64,000 nt of DNA from Desulfarculaceae bacterium (GCA_021737145.1 JAIPEN010000001.1:124001-188000), one strand, 5' to 3'. Counted from the first letter of the stretch, positions 9,720 to 18,768 are shown. Notes: a model not told the origin generated them from the sequence alone. Translations and numbers: made by a program.

Positions 9720-10079
9720 TCAGGCCGGATGATCGCCCCCCGCGCTCCAGGCCGGATGGCACACGCACAAAAAAAGCAATTCTTCGGGGCCGGGATTTTC
9801 CACCCACTGCACCGCGCCCGGCGGCACGTACACGCAGCTATCCGGGATAAGCTCCCGGACCTCGCCGTCCAGGTGCATGCGTCCCCCGCCCCGCAGCACG
9901 TAGTAGATTTCCACGAACTCCAAACGATGAGGGCTGGTGGCCTTGCCCGGAGCCAGGCTGGCCCGGGACAGGCTAATCCCCGGGCTGGTGGAATCGTTGG
10001 CCGGGTGGATCACCTCGGCCAGGAGACACCCGTCCGTGGCCACGAAGGCCTCGAGGCCGTCCGCCTGTTTGGCCAGCAT
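9720..10079 (-). CDS. Small cupin-domain protein
   Basis: 119-residue single-domain cupin. Cupin motif 1 is SPHRLEFVEIYYVLRGGGRM (residues 49-68) with His and Glu ligands, and motif 2 is VYVPPGAVQWVENPG, where Gln replaces the usual His. The protein could therefore bind metal incompletely or act as a small-molecule sensor. The ATG overlaps the bactofilin stop by one base (TGATG), placing it at the end of the bactofilin operon. The substrate is unknown. Confidence 0.78.
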   Translation of the reverse strand: MLAKQADGLEAFVATDGCLLAEVIHPANDSTSPGISLSRASLAPGKATSPHRLEFVEIYYVLRGGGRMHLDGEVRELIPDSCVYVPPGAVQWVENPGPEELLFLCVCHPAWSAGGDHPA

Positions 10080-10408
10080 CAGGCCCCTTCTTCCGGGGCG
10101 GTTTCCTGGGAGTCGTTGGGCAGGGCTTTTTGCCCCTGGCTTTCCAGCTCGCGGTTGGCCGCGCGGGCCGTTTTCAGCTGGTCCGCGTCGTCCTCCACGG
10201 TCACCTCGCCGTCCACGATGCCTCCCAGCTCGATGGACAGGGAACGGCAGCGCAGATTGCCTCGCACCCAGCCGTCGCCCTTGATGATCACCCGGTCGCC
10301 CACCACGTTGCCCTGCACGCCGCCCTCCACCACCAGCAGGTCCTGGCTGAACAGGTCGCCGCGCACGATGGTCCCCGGCGCGATTATGGTCAACTGGTTG
10401 GCGGCCAA
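10079..10408 (-). CDS. Bactofilin (polymer-forming cytoskeletal protein)
   Basis: 109-residue protein with the right-handed beta-helix repeat pattern of bactofilins (DUF583): TIIAPGTIVRGDLFSQDLLVVEGGVQGNV and so on, with glycines at regular spacing. A short charged tail (DSQETAPEEGA) follows. Bactofilins polymerise without nucleotide and often scaffold peptidoglycan enzymes at the membrane. Here the gene follows a proline-rich membrane protein and lies close to an L,D-transpeptidase, which fits such a scaffold role by inference. Confidence 0.85.
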   Translation of the reverse strand: MAANQLTIIAPGTIVRGDLFSQDLLVVEGGVQGNVVGDRVIIKGDGWVRGNLRCRSLSIELGGIVDGEVTVEDDADQLKTARAANRELESQGQKALPNDSQETAPEEGA

Positions 10409-10442
10409 TCCGCTGCCTCCCCTAGGGGCTCCGCCGCCCGCG

Positions 10443-11240
10443 TCAGCGCGATTTCTTTTTCAAGGAATGGCGCTTGAGCAAGGCCAGCTCCCCCTCCTTG
10501 TCGTAGACCAGGAACTCCAGGGTATCCACCTTCTTGTCCACCACGGTAAAGCGGGCGCGCAGGCGGCGATAGCGCCGCACCTCGAAATTGGCTGTTCTCT
10601 TGTAGTTTTCCGGACGGCCCAAGGGGGTCAGACGGGTGGGGGGCCAGGCCTCCAGCCAGGGAGTCCCCTTGCGCTCGCCCCTGAGCACCACCGCCACATA
10701 GCCCTCCACCGGCTTTTTGCCGGCTTTTTCATTGGTCACGTTGAAGTACACCAACAAATCACGGCCCGATTTCTTGCTGGTTATCTTTTGGATATCCACC
10801 CAGTCCGAGCTGGTGGGCCAAGGCTCCAGGGCTTGGGCCTGGGCCGGGGTGGAGACCTCGGGCTTTTCAGGCGCGGCAGGCTCCGGAGGAGGCGGAGGCT
10901 TGGGGGCCTCGGCCTTGGGCGGCGGAGGCGGCGGCGGGGGCGCGGGTTTGGACGGAGGCGGTGGCTCGGGCTGGGGCCGGGAGGCAAGATCCACCCGGTC
11001 CCGCAGGTCGCGCAGCATGCTCTCCAGGTTCTGGGTCACCAGGCGCATGCGCCGGTTGTCCTTGACCAACTCGTCAAGGGCCTGATTTTGGGTATAGAGC
11101 AGATAGCCCCCTCCCGCCAGACCGGCCACGGTCAGGCAGATCAGGAGCAGGACGAAATAAAACAGCCAGGGTCCTAAACGCATTCTTCGCACCGGGGCGT
11201 CCTTGCGCACCACCAAAATGTCGGTTGTCCGCCGGGCCAA
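10443..11240 (-). CDS. Single-pass membrane protein with coiled coil and proline-rich linker
   Basis: 265 residues: a basic cytoplasmic N-terminus (about 1-20), one transmembrane helix (LGPWLFYFVLLLICLTVAG, about 22-45), a short coiled-coil stretch (about 50-85), a Pro/Ala/Lys linker with a run of eight to nine prolines (about 90-135), then a folded C-terminal domain (about 140-265). That domain is extracytoplasmic by topology and contains DLLVYFNVTNEKAGKKPVEGYV. I do not recognise it. The proline linker is long enough to reach into the cell wall. It lies 34 bases upstream of bactofilin on the same strand, so it is a candidate bactofilin membrane partner (inference). Confidence 0.72.
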   Translation of the reverse strand: MARRTTDILVVRKDAPVRRMRLGPWLFYFVLLLICLTVAGLAGGGYLLYTQNQALDELVKDNRRMRLVTQNLESMLRDLRDRVDLASRPQPEPPPPSKPAPPPPPPPPKAEAPKPPPPPEPAAPEKPEVSTPAQAQALEPWPTSSDWVDIQKITSKKSGRDLLVYFNVTNEKAGKKPVEGYVAVVLRGERKGTPWLEAWPPTRLTPLGRPENYKRTANFEVRRYRRLRARFTVVDKKVDTLEFLVYDKEGELALLKRHSLKKKSR

Positions 11241-11311
11241 CGTGCCCCCTTTTCCCTTCGGGTGTTGCTATTTATCCTATAGATTCCCCGCTTCCGGGGC
11301 AAGAGAACTCC

Positions 11312-12703
11312 CTAACCGCGTTTGGGAGCGCCGCCCGGGGCGGGCAGCTTTTTCCACTGCTCCGAGCGGATGAGCCAGCGGCCTTTGCTCTGGACCAGTT
11401 GCAGGGTCTTGAGGCCCAGGTCGCGGTGCCAGTCAGAACGGTAGTGCTGCACAAAGCTCACCGTGGCCCGGGAGCCGTGCACCTTGATCTGGATGTCCTC
11501 CACCCGCACCGTGATCTTCTTGTATACCCGGTTCAGATAGGCCTTGTGCCTGCGCCACTGCCGCCAGTTTTTGCCCGAGCTCCGGAAGTCGCGGGCGTAA
11601 TAGGACATGTAGCGCTTGAGGCGCTTGCCTTGCCAGGCCTTGAGCCAGGCGTTCAGCATGGTTTTGATCTGGGCTTGAGGGTCTTGAACCGGGGCCTTGG
11701 CAACCACGGCCACCGGCTTGGCCGGGGCCCAGGAGGCCAAAAGGCGGGCCTTGGGCAGATCGGGCACCACCCATTGCACCTGCACCGGTTTGAGTTGGGC
11801 CGGGCTGGGGCCGGTCAGGTAATAGCGCCGGGTGACGGCCACGCCCTTGCCCTTGGGGCCTTTGAGGTGTTGATTGGCCAGGAGCACCCACTGGCCTTGG
11901 GCCCCGAACAGGGCCAAGCCCCTGGTGCGCACCTCGAGCCCCGGGCCCAGGCGCTCGAGGTCGCCGGCCAGGGCCTTGAGCTCGGCCTTGCCCTTGCCGT
12001 TGTCGAGCAGCTCCAGGCTTTGGGGAGACTTGCCGCCAGCCCCCAGGGCGTCCAGGTTCACGGTGCGCAGGAATTCGCAGGCCTCTCCCTGCAAGGCCGG
12101 GCTGGGCAGAGCCATGCGCTCCACCACGATCACCGGGGTGAATTGCTCGTCCAGCAGGGGCTCCACCCGGGCCAGGTCCTTGTTGTTCATGACCAGGCAT
12201 CCGTTGGAGGAGCGCGGCTTGTAATCCCTGTTGGTGCCGTGGATGTAAATGCCGTCGCCCTTGCGGCCTTGGGCTCGATCCTGGGGGTTGGGATAGTTCA
12301 GGTGCAGGGCCCGGTCGCCGAAGATGGTGACCTTGCGGTCCTTATAGCGGTGGGTGATGAAATAGATGCCCTCGGGAGTCTTTTCGTCCTTGGATGCGAT
12401 CTTGGGACCGTTTTTTTCGCCCGAGGCGCAGGGGTATTCGTATTCCAGGCCCAGCTTGCCCAAATAACGCAGCACCAAAAGGCGCTGGCGGGACTTGTCC
12501 ACCACCACCAGGCGGGTGTCAGGGGCCTGGCCGTGATAACACCACACCACCGGGGTGCCTTGCCCATCCAGGGGGGTGAGGGATGGCGCGGACGCCGCCC
12601 AGGCCGCTCCCATGGGGGCCAATAGCAATAAAACAATAAATATAAGTAGGTTGATTACTTTAGTGAGGTGGGAGGCCTTTGAGACCGCTAGCGTTTTGGA
12701 CAA
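11312..12703 (-). CDS. L,D-transpeptidase (YkuD domain) with C-terminal NTF2-like domain
   Basis: 463-residue exported protein. A signal peptide (LLIFIVLLLLAPMGAAWA) is followed by a YkuD domain (about 60-210). The catalytic signature is spread over YIHGTNRDYKPRSSNGCLVM, with His of HGT and the nucleophile Cys in SNGCLVM (about 170-178). It cross-links peptidoglycan 3-3 or attaches proteins to it. The C-terminal 110 residues (LNAWLKAWQGKRLKRYMSYY onward) match the Cds6/DUF4440-like NTF2 fold often fused to these enzymes. The roughly 150 residues between the domains are unassigned. ATG start; the gene is divergent from the fad operon. Confidence 0.86.
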   Translation of the reverse strand: MSKTLAVSKASHLTKVINLLIFIVLLLLAPMGAAWAASAPSLTPLDGQGTPVVWCYHGQAPDTRLVVVDKSRQRLLVLRYLGKLGLEYEYPCASGEKNGPKIASKDEKTPEGIYFITHRYKDRKVTIFGDRALHLNYPNPQDRAQGRKGDGIYIHGTNRDYKPRSSNGCLVMNNKDLARVEPLLDEQFTPVIVVERMALPSPALQGEACEFLRTVNLDALGAGGKSPQSLELLDNGKGKAELKALAGDLERLGPGLEVRTRGLALFGAQGQWVLLANQHLKGPKGKGVAVTRRYYLTGPSPAQLKPVQVQWVVPDLPKARLLASWAPAKPVAVVAKAPVQDPQAQIKTMLNAWLKAWQGKRLKRYMSYYARDFRSSGKNWRQWRRHKAYLNRVYKKITVRVEDIQIKVHGSRATVSFVQHYRSDWHRDLGLKTLQLVQSKGRWLIRSEQWKKLPAPGGAPKRG

Positions 12704-12884
12704 GCTTTACACCACGGATTGAGCGGATCACAAAAAGTCGACGCCATGGTCGGAATCACTATTAGAGGTGAGATTATCATAAGTGGCTCACAATGACAAT
12801 GCCCTAGAACTACTGCAAAAACCCAAACCTTTCCTATTCCGGCCCTGAGATATGCATTTTTGGAAATAAAAATGAAAAATTCGT

Positions 12885-12914
12885 TTGACAGCCAGACAAA
12901 CCACATGCTACTTT
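12885..12914 (+). promoter_or_regulatory. Sigma-70 promoter of the fad operon
   Basis: TTGACA at 12885-12890, 18 bases, then TACTTT at 12909-12914 preceded by TG (extended -10). The inferred start near 12921 lies at the edge of the first palindromic operator. The 350-base gap 12704-13053 holds this promoter, both operators and the unresolved promoter of the divergent L,D-transpeptidase. Confidence 0.65.
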
Positions 12915-12922
12915 TTAGCCAC

Positions 12923-12940
12923 TGAATGACAATTCATTCA
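12923..12940. promoter_or_regulatory. FadR(TetR)-type operator 1
   Basis: Perfect 7-bp inverted repeat TGAATGA/TCATTCA around CAAT (TGAATGACAATTCATTCA). The arms equal those of the Bacillus subtilis FadR (YsiA) operator as I recall it. The site starts at the inferred transcription start, so a bound repressor would block initiation. Confidence 0.75.
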
Positions 12941-12986
12941 CTTTTTGGGCCGCAAGGCCTCAGGGGAAGAAATCAGCGGTAATTTT

Positions 12987-13004
12987 TGAATGACAGCTCA
13001 TTCA
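12987..13004. promoter_or_regulatory. FadR(TetR)-type operator 2
   Basis: Second copy, TGAATGACAGCTCATTCA, with identical arms and a different 4-base centre. Its centre is 64 bases downstream of the first, about six helical turns, which would allow two dimers on the same DNA face or looping. It lies within the 5' leader, 49 bases before the fadN start. Confidence 0.75.
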
Positions 13005-13053
13005 CCACTGCGGCGGATCACGCGGACGCGGGTTCGGCAAGGAGGTCAGGTTT

Positions 13054-15492
13054 ATGTCCTTGAAGATTGAAAAAGTGGGTGTCATCGGCGCCGGGGTGAT
13101 GGGCGCCACCATTGCCGCCCACATGGCCAATGTCGGCCTGTCCACGGTGCTGTTGGACATCGTACCCCCCAAGATGCCCGACGCCCTGGCCAAAAAGGGA
13201 GTTAGCGAGGACTCCAAAAAGTTCCGCAACTTCTTCGCCGATTCCGGCCTGCAGGGCGCCCTCAAGGCCAAGCCGGCCGCTTTTTATGTCCCGGACAACG
13301 CTTCCCTGGTCACCACCGGCAACCTGGAGGACGACTTCGACCTCCTGGGCCAGTGCGACTGGATCATCGAGGTGGTGGTGGAGCTCCTGGACATCAAGAA
13401 GGACCTGCTGGCCCGTATCGAGAAGGTGCGCGCCCCCCACGCGGTGGTGACCACCAACACCTCGGGCATCTCGGTGTCCGCCATGAGCGAGCATCTGAGC
13501 GACGAGTTCCAGCAGCACTTCCTGGGCACCCACTTCTTCAACCCGCCTCGCTACATGAAGCTCTTCGAGATCATTCCGGGGCCCAAGACCGACCAGGCCA
13601 TCATCGACGACATGGCCGCCTTTGCCGAGAACGTGCTGGGCAAGGGCGTGGTGTTCGCCAAGGACACCCCCAACTTCATCGCCAACCGCATCGGCGTGTT
13701 CGGCATGAGCTACCTCAACAAGCTCATCGACGAGATGGAGCTGACCTTCGAGGAAGCCGACGCCTTGACCGGCACGGTGCTGGGCCGTCCCAAGATGGCC
13801 TCCTACCGCCTGGCCGACCTGGTGGGCCTGGACACCCTGGGCCACGTGGCTGACAACGTTTATGACGGCGCGCCCGACGACGAGCAGCGCGAGGTCTTCG
13901 CTCCCCCGGCCTGGTTCAAGGGCATGCTGGAAAAGGGCTGGCTGGGCAACAAGACCAAGGGCGGCTTCTACAAAAAGGTCAAGGGCGAGGACGGCAAAAA
14001 GCAGATTCTGGTCCTGGACCGGGGCACCATGGACTACCGCCCCACCCAGAAGGCCAAGTTCGCCTCCCTGGAGGCGGCCAAGCAGCAGCCCGGCGGCAAG
14101 GGCAAGCTCAAGGCCATCTACTACGCCAAGGACAAGGCCGGCGAGTTCACCTTCAAGCACATGAGCGCCGGCCTGATCTACGCGGCCTACCGCATCCCCG
14201 AGATCGCCGACGACATCGTCAACATCGACAACGCCATGAAGTGGGGCTTCAACTGGAAGATGGGCCCCTTCGAGGCCTGGGACGCCCTGGGCGTGGCCAA
14301 GTCGGTGGAGAAGATGAAAGAGGCCGGACTGGCCATCCCCGCCTGGGTCGAAGAGATGCTGGCCGGGGGCAAGGAATCCTTCTACAAGAAGGAAAACGGC
14401 GAGCTTTACTACTACGACATCCCCTCCAAGGACTACAAGCTGGTGGAGATGTCGCCCGAGATCATCCTGTTGCCCTCGCTCAAGGAGCGCAACAAGACCG
14501 TGGCCGAGAACAAGGGCGCCAGCCTGATCGACCTGGGCGACGGGGTGCTCTGCCTGGAGTTCCACACCAAGATGAACTCCCTGGGCCAGGACATCATCAC
14601 CATGGTGGACAAGGCCTGCGACCTGGTGGAGAACGAGGGCTGGGAAGGCCTGGTCGTGGCCAACCACGGCAGCAACTTCTCGGTGGGCGCCAACCTGATG
14701 CTGGTGCTGTTCACCGCCCAGGAAGAGGAGTTCGACGAGCTGGACTGGATGATCAAGAAGTTCCAGGACAGCTTTATGCGCCTCAAGTACCTGGCCAAGC
14801 CGGTGGTGACCGCTCCGCACCAGATGGCCCTGGGCGGCGGCTGCGAGATCTGCCTGTCCTCCGACCGGGTGGTGGCCGCGGCCGAGACCTACACCGGCCT
14901 GGTGGAGGTCGGGGTGGGCGTCATCCCGGCCGGCGGCGGCACCAAGGAGCTGCTGCTGCGCAACACCCACGAGCGGGTGTTCAAGATCGCCAAAGGCGGG
15001 CTCTATCCCAAGCAGGTCTACCTGCTGCCCTTCGTGGCCCGGGCCTTCGAGACCATCGCCATGGCCAAGGTGGCCACCAGCGCTCCCGAGGCCATCAAGA
15101 TGGGCATCTTCAAGCCCACCGACAAGGTGGTGGTCAACGCCGACTACCGCATCAAAAAGGCCAAGGACAACGTGCTGGCCCTCAACCTGGCCGGCTACAC
15201 CCCTCCCCGCCCCATAGAAAACATCCGGGTGCTGGGACGCGACAGCATGGGGGTGTTCAAGTACGCCCTTTACAACATGCACAAGGCCGGTTTCGTGACC
15301 GACCACGACATAAACGTGGCCACCGAGGTGGCCCGGGTGCTCACCGGCGGCGACGTGCTGCCCGACACCGAGGTCAGCGAGCAGTACATCCTGGACCTGG
15401 AGCGCGAGAGCTTCCTCAAGCTGTGCGGAATGCCTCAGACTCAAGCGCGCATGGCCCACATGCTCAAGACCGGCAAGCCGCTGCGCAACTAA
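13054..15492 (+). CDS. fadN: FadN-type 3-hydroxyacyl-CoA dehydrogenase / enoyl-CoA hydratase
   Basis: 812-residue bifunctional beta-oxidation enzyme. The N-terminal dehydrogenase has the NAD loop GVIGAGVMGA (residues 9-18) and the catalytic His160 in GTHFFNPPRYMKLFEI. A second 3HCDH C-terminal domain lies at about 190-290. The C-terminal crotonase domain (about 490-720) keeps the oxyanion loop and both catalytic glutamates: ALGGGCEICL (about 592-601) and LVEVGVGVIPAGGGT (about 615-630). The order dehydrogenase then hydratase is that of Bacillus FadN and the reverse of E. coli FadB. AGGAGG lies before the ATG. First gene of fadN-fadA-fadE, downstream of two palindromic operators. Confidence 0.92.
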   Translation: MSLKIEKVGVIGAGVMGATIAAHMANVGLSTVLLDIVPPKMPDALAKKGVSEDSKKFRNFFADSGLQGALKAKPAAFYVPDNASLVTTGNLEDDFDLLGQCDWIIEVVVELLDIKKDLLARIEKVRAPHAVVTTNTSGISVSAMSEHLSDEFQQHFLGTHFFNPPRYMKLFEIIPGPKTDQAIIDDMAAFAENVLGKGVVFAKDTPNFIANRIGVFGMSYLNKLIDEMELTFEEADALTGTVLGRPKMASYRLADLVGLDTLGHVADNVYDGAPDDEQREVFAPPAWFKGMLEKGWLGNKTKGGFYKKVKGEDGKKQILVLDRGTMDYRPTQKAKFASLEAAKQQPGGKGKLKAIYYAKDKAGEFTFKHMSAGLIYAAYRIPEIADDIVNIDNAMKWGFNWKMGPFEAWDALGVAKSVEKMKEAGLAIPAWVEEMLAGGKESFYKKENGELYYYDIPSKDYKLVEMSPEIILLPSLKERNKTVAENKGASLIDLGDGVLCLEFHTKMNSLGQDIITMVDKACDLVENEGWEGLVVANHGSNFSVGANLMLVLFTAQEEEFDELDWMIKKFQDSFMRLKYLAKPVVTAPHQMALGGGCEICLSSDRVVAAAETYTGLVEVGVGVIPAGGGTKELLLRNTHERVFKIAKGGLYPKQVYLLPFVARAFETIAMAKVATSAPEAIKMGIFKPTDKVVVNADYRIKKAKDNVLALNLAGYTPPRPIENIRVLGRDSMGVFKYALYNMHKAGFVTDHDINVATEVARVLTGGDVLPDTEVSEQYILDLERESFLKLCGMPQTQARMAHMLKTGKPLRN

Positions 15493-15516
15493 GGGGCGGC
15501 GGATAGTGGAAGAAAT

Positions 15517-15587
15517 GAACGGGAGAGGGGCGATTTTAATACAAACACGTCGTGCGGGCGCTATTTTGTTGAGCCCCTCTCCTGTTC
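15517..15587 (+). other. Long-range hairpin between fadN and fadA
   Basis: GAACGGGAGAGGGGC (15517-15531) pairs with GCCCCTCTCCTGTTC (15573-15587): 14 of 15 pairs around a 41-base loop. No U-run follows, so it is not a standard terminator. It could stabilise a processed mRNA end or tune fadA/fadE expression. The loop also holds a weak ACAAA/TTTGT inner pairing. Confidence 0.6.
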
Positions 15588-15627
15588 TAATAATTTTCGC
15601 CTCAGTCAAGAAGGTGGGAGGTATCTC

Positions 15628-16821
15628 ATGAAGGAAGCCGTGATCGTCGCGGCCTGCCGAACCGCGGTGGGACGTGCCCCGCGGGGCACCCTGCGCCAAA
15701 CCCGGCCCGAATACATGGCCAGCACCGTGGTGGGCGAAGTGGTCAAGCGCACCCCGGCCCTGGAAGACCTCAAACAAATCGACGACGTGATCCTGGGCTG
15801 CACCTTTCCCGAGGCCGAGCAGGGCCTGAACATCGGCCGGGTGGCCGCCCAAAAGGCCGGCCTGCCCGACGAGGTGCCCGGCATGACCGTCAACCGCTTC
15901 TGCTCCTCGGGCCTCCAGGCCATCTCCATCGCCTGCGAACGCATCATGGTGGGCCAGTCGGACATCATTATCGCCGGCGGCGTGGAGTCCATGAGCCTGA
16001 TCCCCATGGGCGGCAACATGATGATGCTCGACCCGGAGATGGGCGCGGCCAAGCCCTGGGCCTACGAGGGCATGGGCATGACCGCCGAGAACGTGGCCAA
16101 TGATTTCAACATCAGCCGCGAAGAGCAGGACAAGCTGGGCGTGCGCTCCAACGATCTGGCCCTCAAGGCCATCGAGGAAGGCCGCTTCAAGGACGAGATC
16201 GTGCCCTTGATGGTGACCAAGCAGCGCAAGAACGCCAAGGGCAAGTACGAGCTCTACGAGGAGGTCTTCGAGGTGGACGAGGGGCCCCGTCCCGGCACCA
16301 CCATGGAGACCCTGACCAAGCTGAGGCCCGCCTTTGTAAAAGGCGGGACGGTGACCGCGGGCAACTCCTCCCAGATGAGCGACGGCGCGGCCGCGGTGAT
16401 GTGCATGTCCAAGGAAAAGGCGGCCGAGCTGGGCCTGACGCCCATGCTCACCTACCGCTCCTACGCGGTGGCCGGGGTGGACCCCCGCTACATGGGCCTG
16501 GGCCCGGTGGCGGCCATTCCCAAGGCCCTGAAGTACGCGAACATCGGGGTGGACGACCTGAACCTCATCGAGCTCAACGAGGCCTTCGGGTCCCAGGCGG
16601 CCTACTGCGTGCGCGAGCTGGGCCTGAACCTGGACATCACCAACGTCAACGGCGGGGCCATCGCCCTGGGCCACCCCCTGGGCTGCACCGGCGCCAAGCT
16701 GACCACCCAGTTGGCCTACGAGATGGGCCGCCGCGACGCCTCCTGCCGCTACGGCCTGGTCTCCATGTGCATCGGCTTCGGCATGGGCGCGGCGGGCATT
16801 TTCGAAAAAGAGGATTACTAG
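15628..16821 (+). CDS. fadA: Acetyl-CoA C-acyltransferase (3-ketoacyl-CoA thiolase)
   Basis: 397-residue thiolase carrying out the last step of beta-oxidation (3-ketoacyl-CoA plus CoA to acetyl-CoA and a shortened acyl-CoA). The triad is visible: nucleophile Cys92 in [10 protein letters not shown], His349 in [12 protein letters not shown] and Cys381 in [15 protein letters not shown]. The length matches Bacillus FadA (about 390). Preceded by GGTGGGAGG; 135 bases after fadN, a gap that holds the long hairpin. Second gene of the fad operon. Confidence 0.94.
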   Translation: MKEAVIVAACRTAVGRAPRGTLRQTRPEYMASTVVGEVVKRTPALEDLKQIDDVILGCTFPEAEQGLNIGRVAAQKAGLPDEVPGMTVNRFCSSGLQAISIACERIMVGQSDIIIAGGVESMSLIPMGGNMMMLDPEMGAAKPWAYEGMGMTAENVANDFNISREEQDKLGVRSNDLALKAIEEGRFKDEIVPLMVTKQRKNAKGKYELYEEVFEVDEGPRPGTTMETLTKLRPAFVKGGTVTAGNSSQMSDGAAAVMCMSKEKAAELGLTPMLTYRSYAVAGVDPRYMGLGPVAAIPKALKYANIGVDDLNLIELNEAFGSQAAYCVRELGLNLDITNVNGGAIALGHPLGCTGAKLTTQLAYEMGRRDASCRYGLVSMCIGFGMGAAGIFEKEDY

Positions 16822-16878
16822 CCCGCCCTACTCCGGCTGGCTTGACATGGTTTCGTTTTCTTAACAGGGAGCCCAAAA

Positions 16879-18672
16879 ATGGCTGACAAAGAGATTCCCC
16901 AAGGCGGCGGCTTTCTCCTCGGCCCCACCGATCCGGCGGCGGCCTTTGTGCCCGAGGAGTTCTCCGACGAGCACAAGATGATCCTGACCACCACCGCCGA
17001 CTTCGTGGCCGGCGACATCGTCCCCATGGATGAGCAGATCGAGGCAAAGGACCACGCGGTGGTCAAGAAGCTCATGGCTTCGGCCGGCGAGTTGGGCCTG
17101 TTGGGCTCCGACGTGCCCGAGGAGTTCGGTGGCCTGGGTCTGGACAAGATATCCACCGCCTGCATCACCGAGGAGATCGGCAAGTCCGGCTCCTTTGCCG
17201 TGGCCCAGGGCGCCCACACCGGCATCGGCACCCTGCCCATCGTGTATTACGGCAACAAGGAGCAGAAGGAAAAGTATTTGCCCGACCTGGCCGCGGGCAC
17301 CAAGATCGCGGCCTACGGCCTCACCGAGGCCGGAGCCGGCTCCGACGCGGTGGGCGGCTGCCGCACCAAGGCGGTGCTCAGCGAGGACGGCAAGCACTAC
17401 ATCCTCAACGGCGAGAAGATGTTCATCACCAACGGCGGTTGGGCCGAGACCTTCATCGTCTTCGCCAAGATCGACAACGCCGAGTTCAGCGCCTTCATCG
17501 TGGAGCGCGACTTCCCCGGGGTGAGCACCGGCGCCGAAGAGCACAAGATGGGCATCAACGGCTCCTCCACCACCACGGTGATCCTGGAAGACGCCCAGGT
17601 GCCGGTGGAGAACCTGCTCTACGAAAAGGGCAAGGGCGCCACCATCGCCATGAACGTGCTTAACATCGGCCGCTACAAGCTGGGCTGCGCCGCCATCGGC
17701 GGGGCCAAGGGCGCGCTGACCCAGTCGGCCAAGTTCGCCAAGGACCGCTCCCAGTTCGGCATGCCCATTGCCGAGTTCGGCGCCATCCAGGAGAAGCTGG
17801 CCAAGATGGCCGCCAAGATCTACGCCGCCGAGAGCTCCATCTTCCGCTCGGTGGGCCTGATCGACGCCGGCCTGGAAGGCATCTCCCACGACGATCCCGA
17901 GTACGGCGCCAAGGCCAGCGCGGCCATCCGCGAGTACGCGGTGGAATGCTCCATCGACAAGGTGCTGGGCTCCGAGGTGCTGGACTACGTGGTCGACGAG
18001 TGCGTGCAGATTCACGGCGGCTACGGCTACGTGAGCGAGTATCCGGCCGAGCGCGCCTATCGCGACGCCCGCATCAACCGCATCTTCGAGGGCACCAACG
18101 AGATCAACCGCATGACCATCCCCGGCGAACTCCTGAAGCGGGCCATGAAGGGCAAGCTGCCGCTGATGGCCGCGGGCCAGAAGCTCCTGGGCGAGATCAT
18201 GGAGTACTCCCCCCTGATGGTGGAGCTGCCCGACGAGCCCTTGGCCTATGAGGCTCACATGGCCGAGATGGCCAAGAAGGCGGTGATCTTCGTGGCCGGC
18301 CTGGCCGCCCAGACCTACATGCAGAAGCTCATCCACCAGCAGGAGATCCTCATGCGGGTGGCGGACATGGTCATCGAGAGCTTTGCCATGGAGAGCTGCG
18401 TGTTGCGCGCCAAGAAGGCCATCGATGCCCTGGGCGAGGAAAAGGCCCAGGTCTACATGGACATGACCAAGGCCTACATGGACGAGGTGCTGCCCCAGAT
18501 GTTGATCTGGGCCAACGAGAGCCTCGCGGCCATGAGCGAGGGCGACGACCTGCGCACCATGATGATCGGCGCTCGCAAGCTGCTGAAGTACCAGCCGGCC
18601 AACGGCGTGGCCCTTCGCCGGGCAGTCGCCGCGCGGGTGCTGGACAAGAACGGATATCCCTTGAGCTACTAA
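16879..18672 (+). CDS. fadE: Acyl-CoA dehydrogenase, FadE type
   Basis: 597-residue FAD enzyme that forms trans-2-enoyl-CoA, the first beta-oxidation step. It contains the FAD/substrate region AYGLTEAGAGSDAVGG (about 150-165), RSQFGMPIAEFGAIQEKLA, the QIHGGYGYVSEYPAERAYRD motif and the catalytic base Glu404 in FEGTNEI. An extra C-terminal helical region of about 180 residues gives it the length of Bacillus FadE (about 594) rather than a standard 380-residue ACAD. Third gene of the operon, 57 bases after fadA. Electron-transfer flavoprotein genes are not in the window. Confidence 0.93.
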   Translation: MADKEIPQGGGFLLGPTDPAAAFVPEEFSDEHKMILTTTADFVAGDIVPMDEQIEAKDHAVVKKLMASAGELGLLGSDVPEEFGGLGLDKISTACITEEIGKSGSFAVAQGAHTGIGTLPIVYYGNKEQKEKYLPDLAAGTKIAAYGLTEAGAGSDAVGGCRTKAVLSEDGKHYILNGEKMFITNGGWAETFIVFAKIDNAEFSAFIVERDFPGVSTGAEEHKMGINGSSTTTVILEDAQVPVENLLYEKGKGATIAMNVLNIGRYKLGCAAIGGAKGALTQSAKFAKDRSQFGMPIAEFGAIQEKLAKMAAKIYAAESSIFRSVGLIDAGLEGISHDDPEYGAKASAAIREYAVECSIDKVLGSEVLDYVVDECVQIHGGYGYVSEYPAERAYRDARINRIFEGTNEINRMTIPGELLKRAMKGKLPLMAAGQKLLGEIMEYSPLMVELPDEPLAYEAHMAEMAKKAVIFVAGLAAQTYMQKLIHQQEILMRVADMVIESFAMESCVLRAKKAIDALGEEKAQVYMDMTKAYMDEVLPQMLIWANESLAAMSEGDDLRTMMIGARKLLKYQPANGVALRRAVAARVLDKNGYPLSY

Positions 18673-18729
18673 GCGCCCAAGCCCGATAGGGACGCCGGGC
18701 ATATGAGCGCGTCCTTACCTCCTGCAAAA

Positions 18730-18768
18730 GAGGCCCGCCGGGTTCCCCTCCCTTTCCCGGCGGGCCTC
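18730..18768 (+). terminator. Terminator after fadE
   Basis: Perfect 13-bp stem GAGGCCCGCCGGG / CCCGGCGGGCCTC with a 13-base loop, followed by ATACTTTACT. The U-run is weak but the stem is very strong. It closes the fad operon. Confidence 0.75.

Noticed and set aside
12688..12906. Small minus-strand frame in the fad promoter region
   Set aside because: It covers the operon's promoter and has no ribosome site or similarity.
13018..16674. Open frame of more than 1200 codons on the minus strand opposite fadN and fadA
   Set aside because: High GC at third positions keeps the opposite strand free of stops. The translation is a His/Val/Gly-rich mix with no family motif, while the plus strand holds clear enzymes.
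16861..18702. 613-codon frame antisense to fadE
   Set aside because: Same codon-bias shadow; the true gene is on the plus strand with all ACAD motifs.
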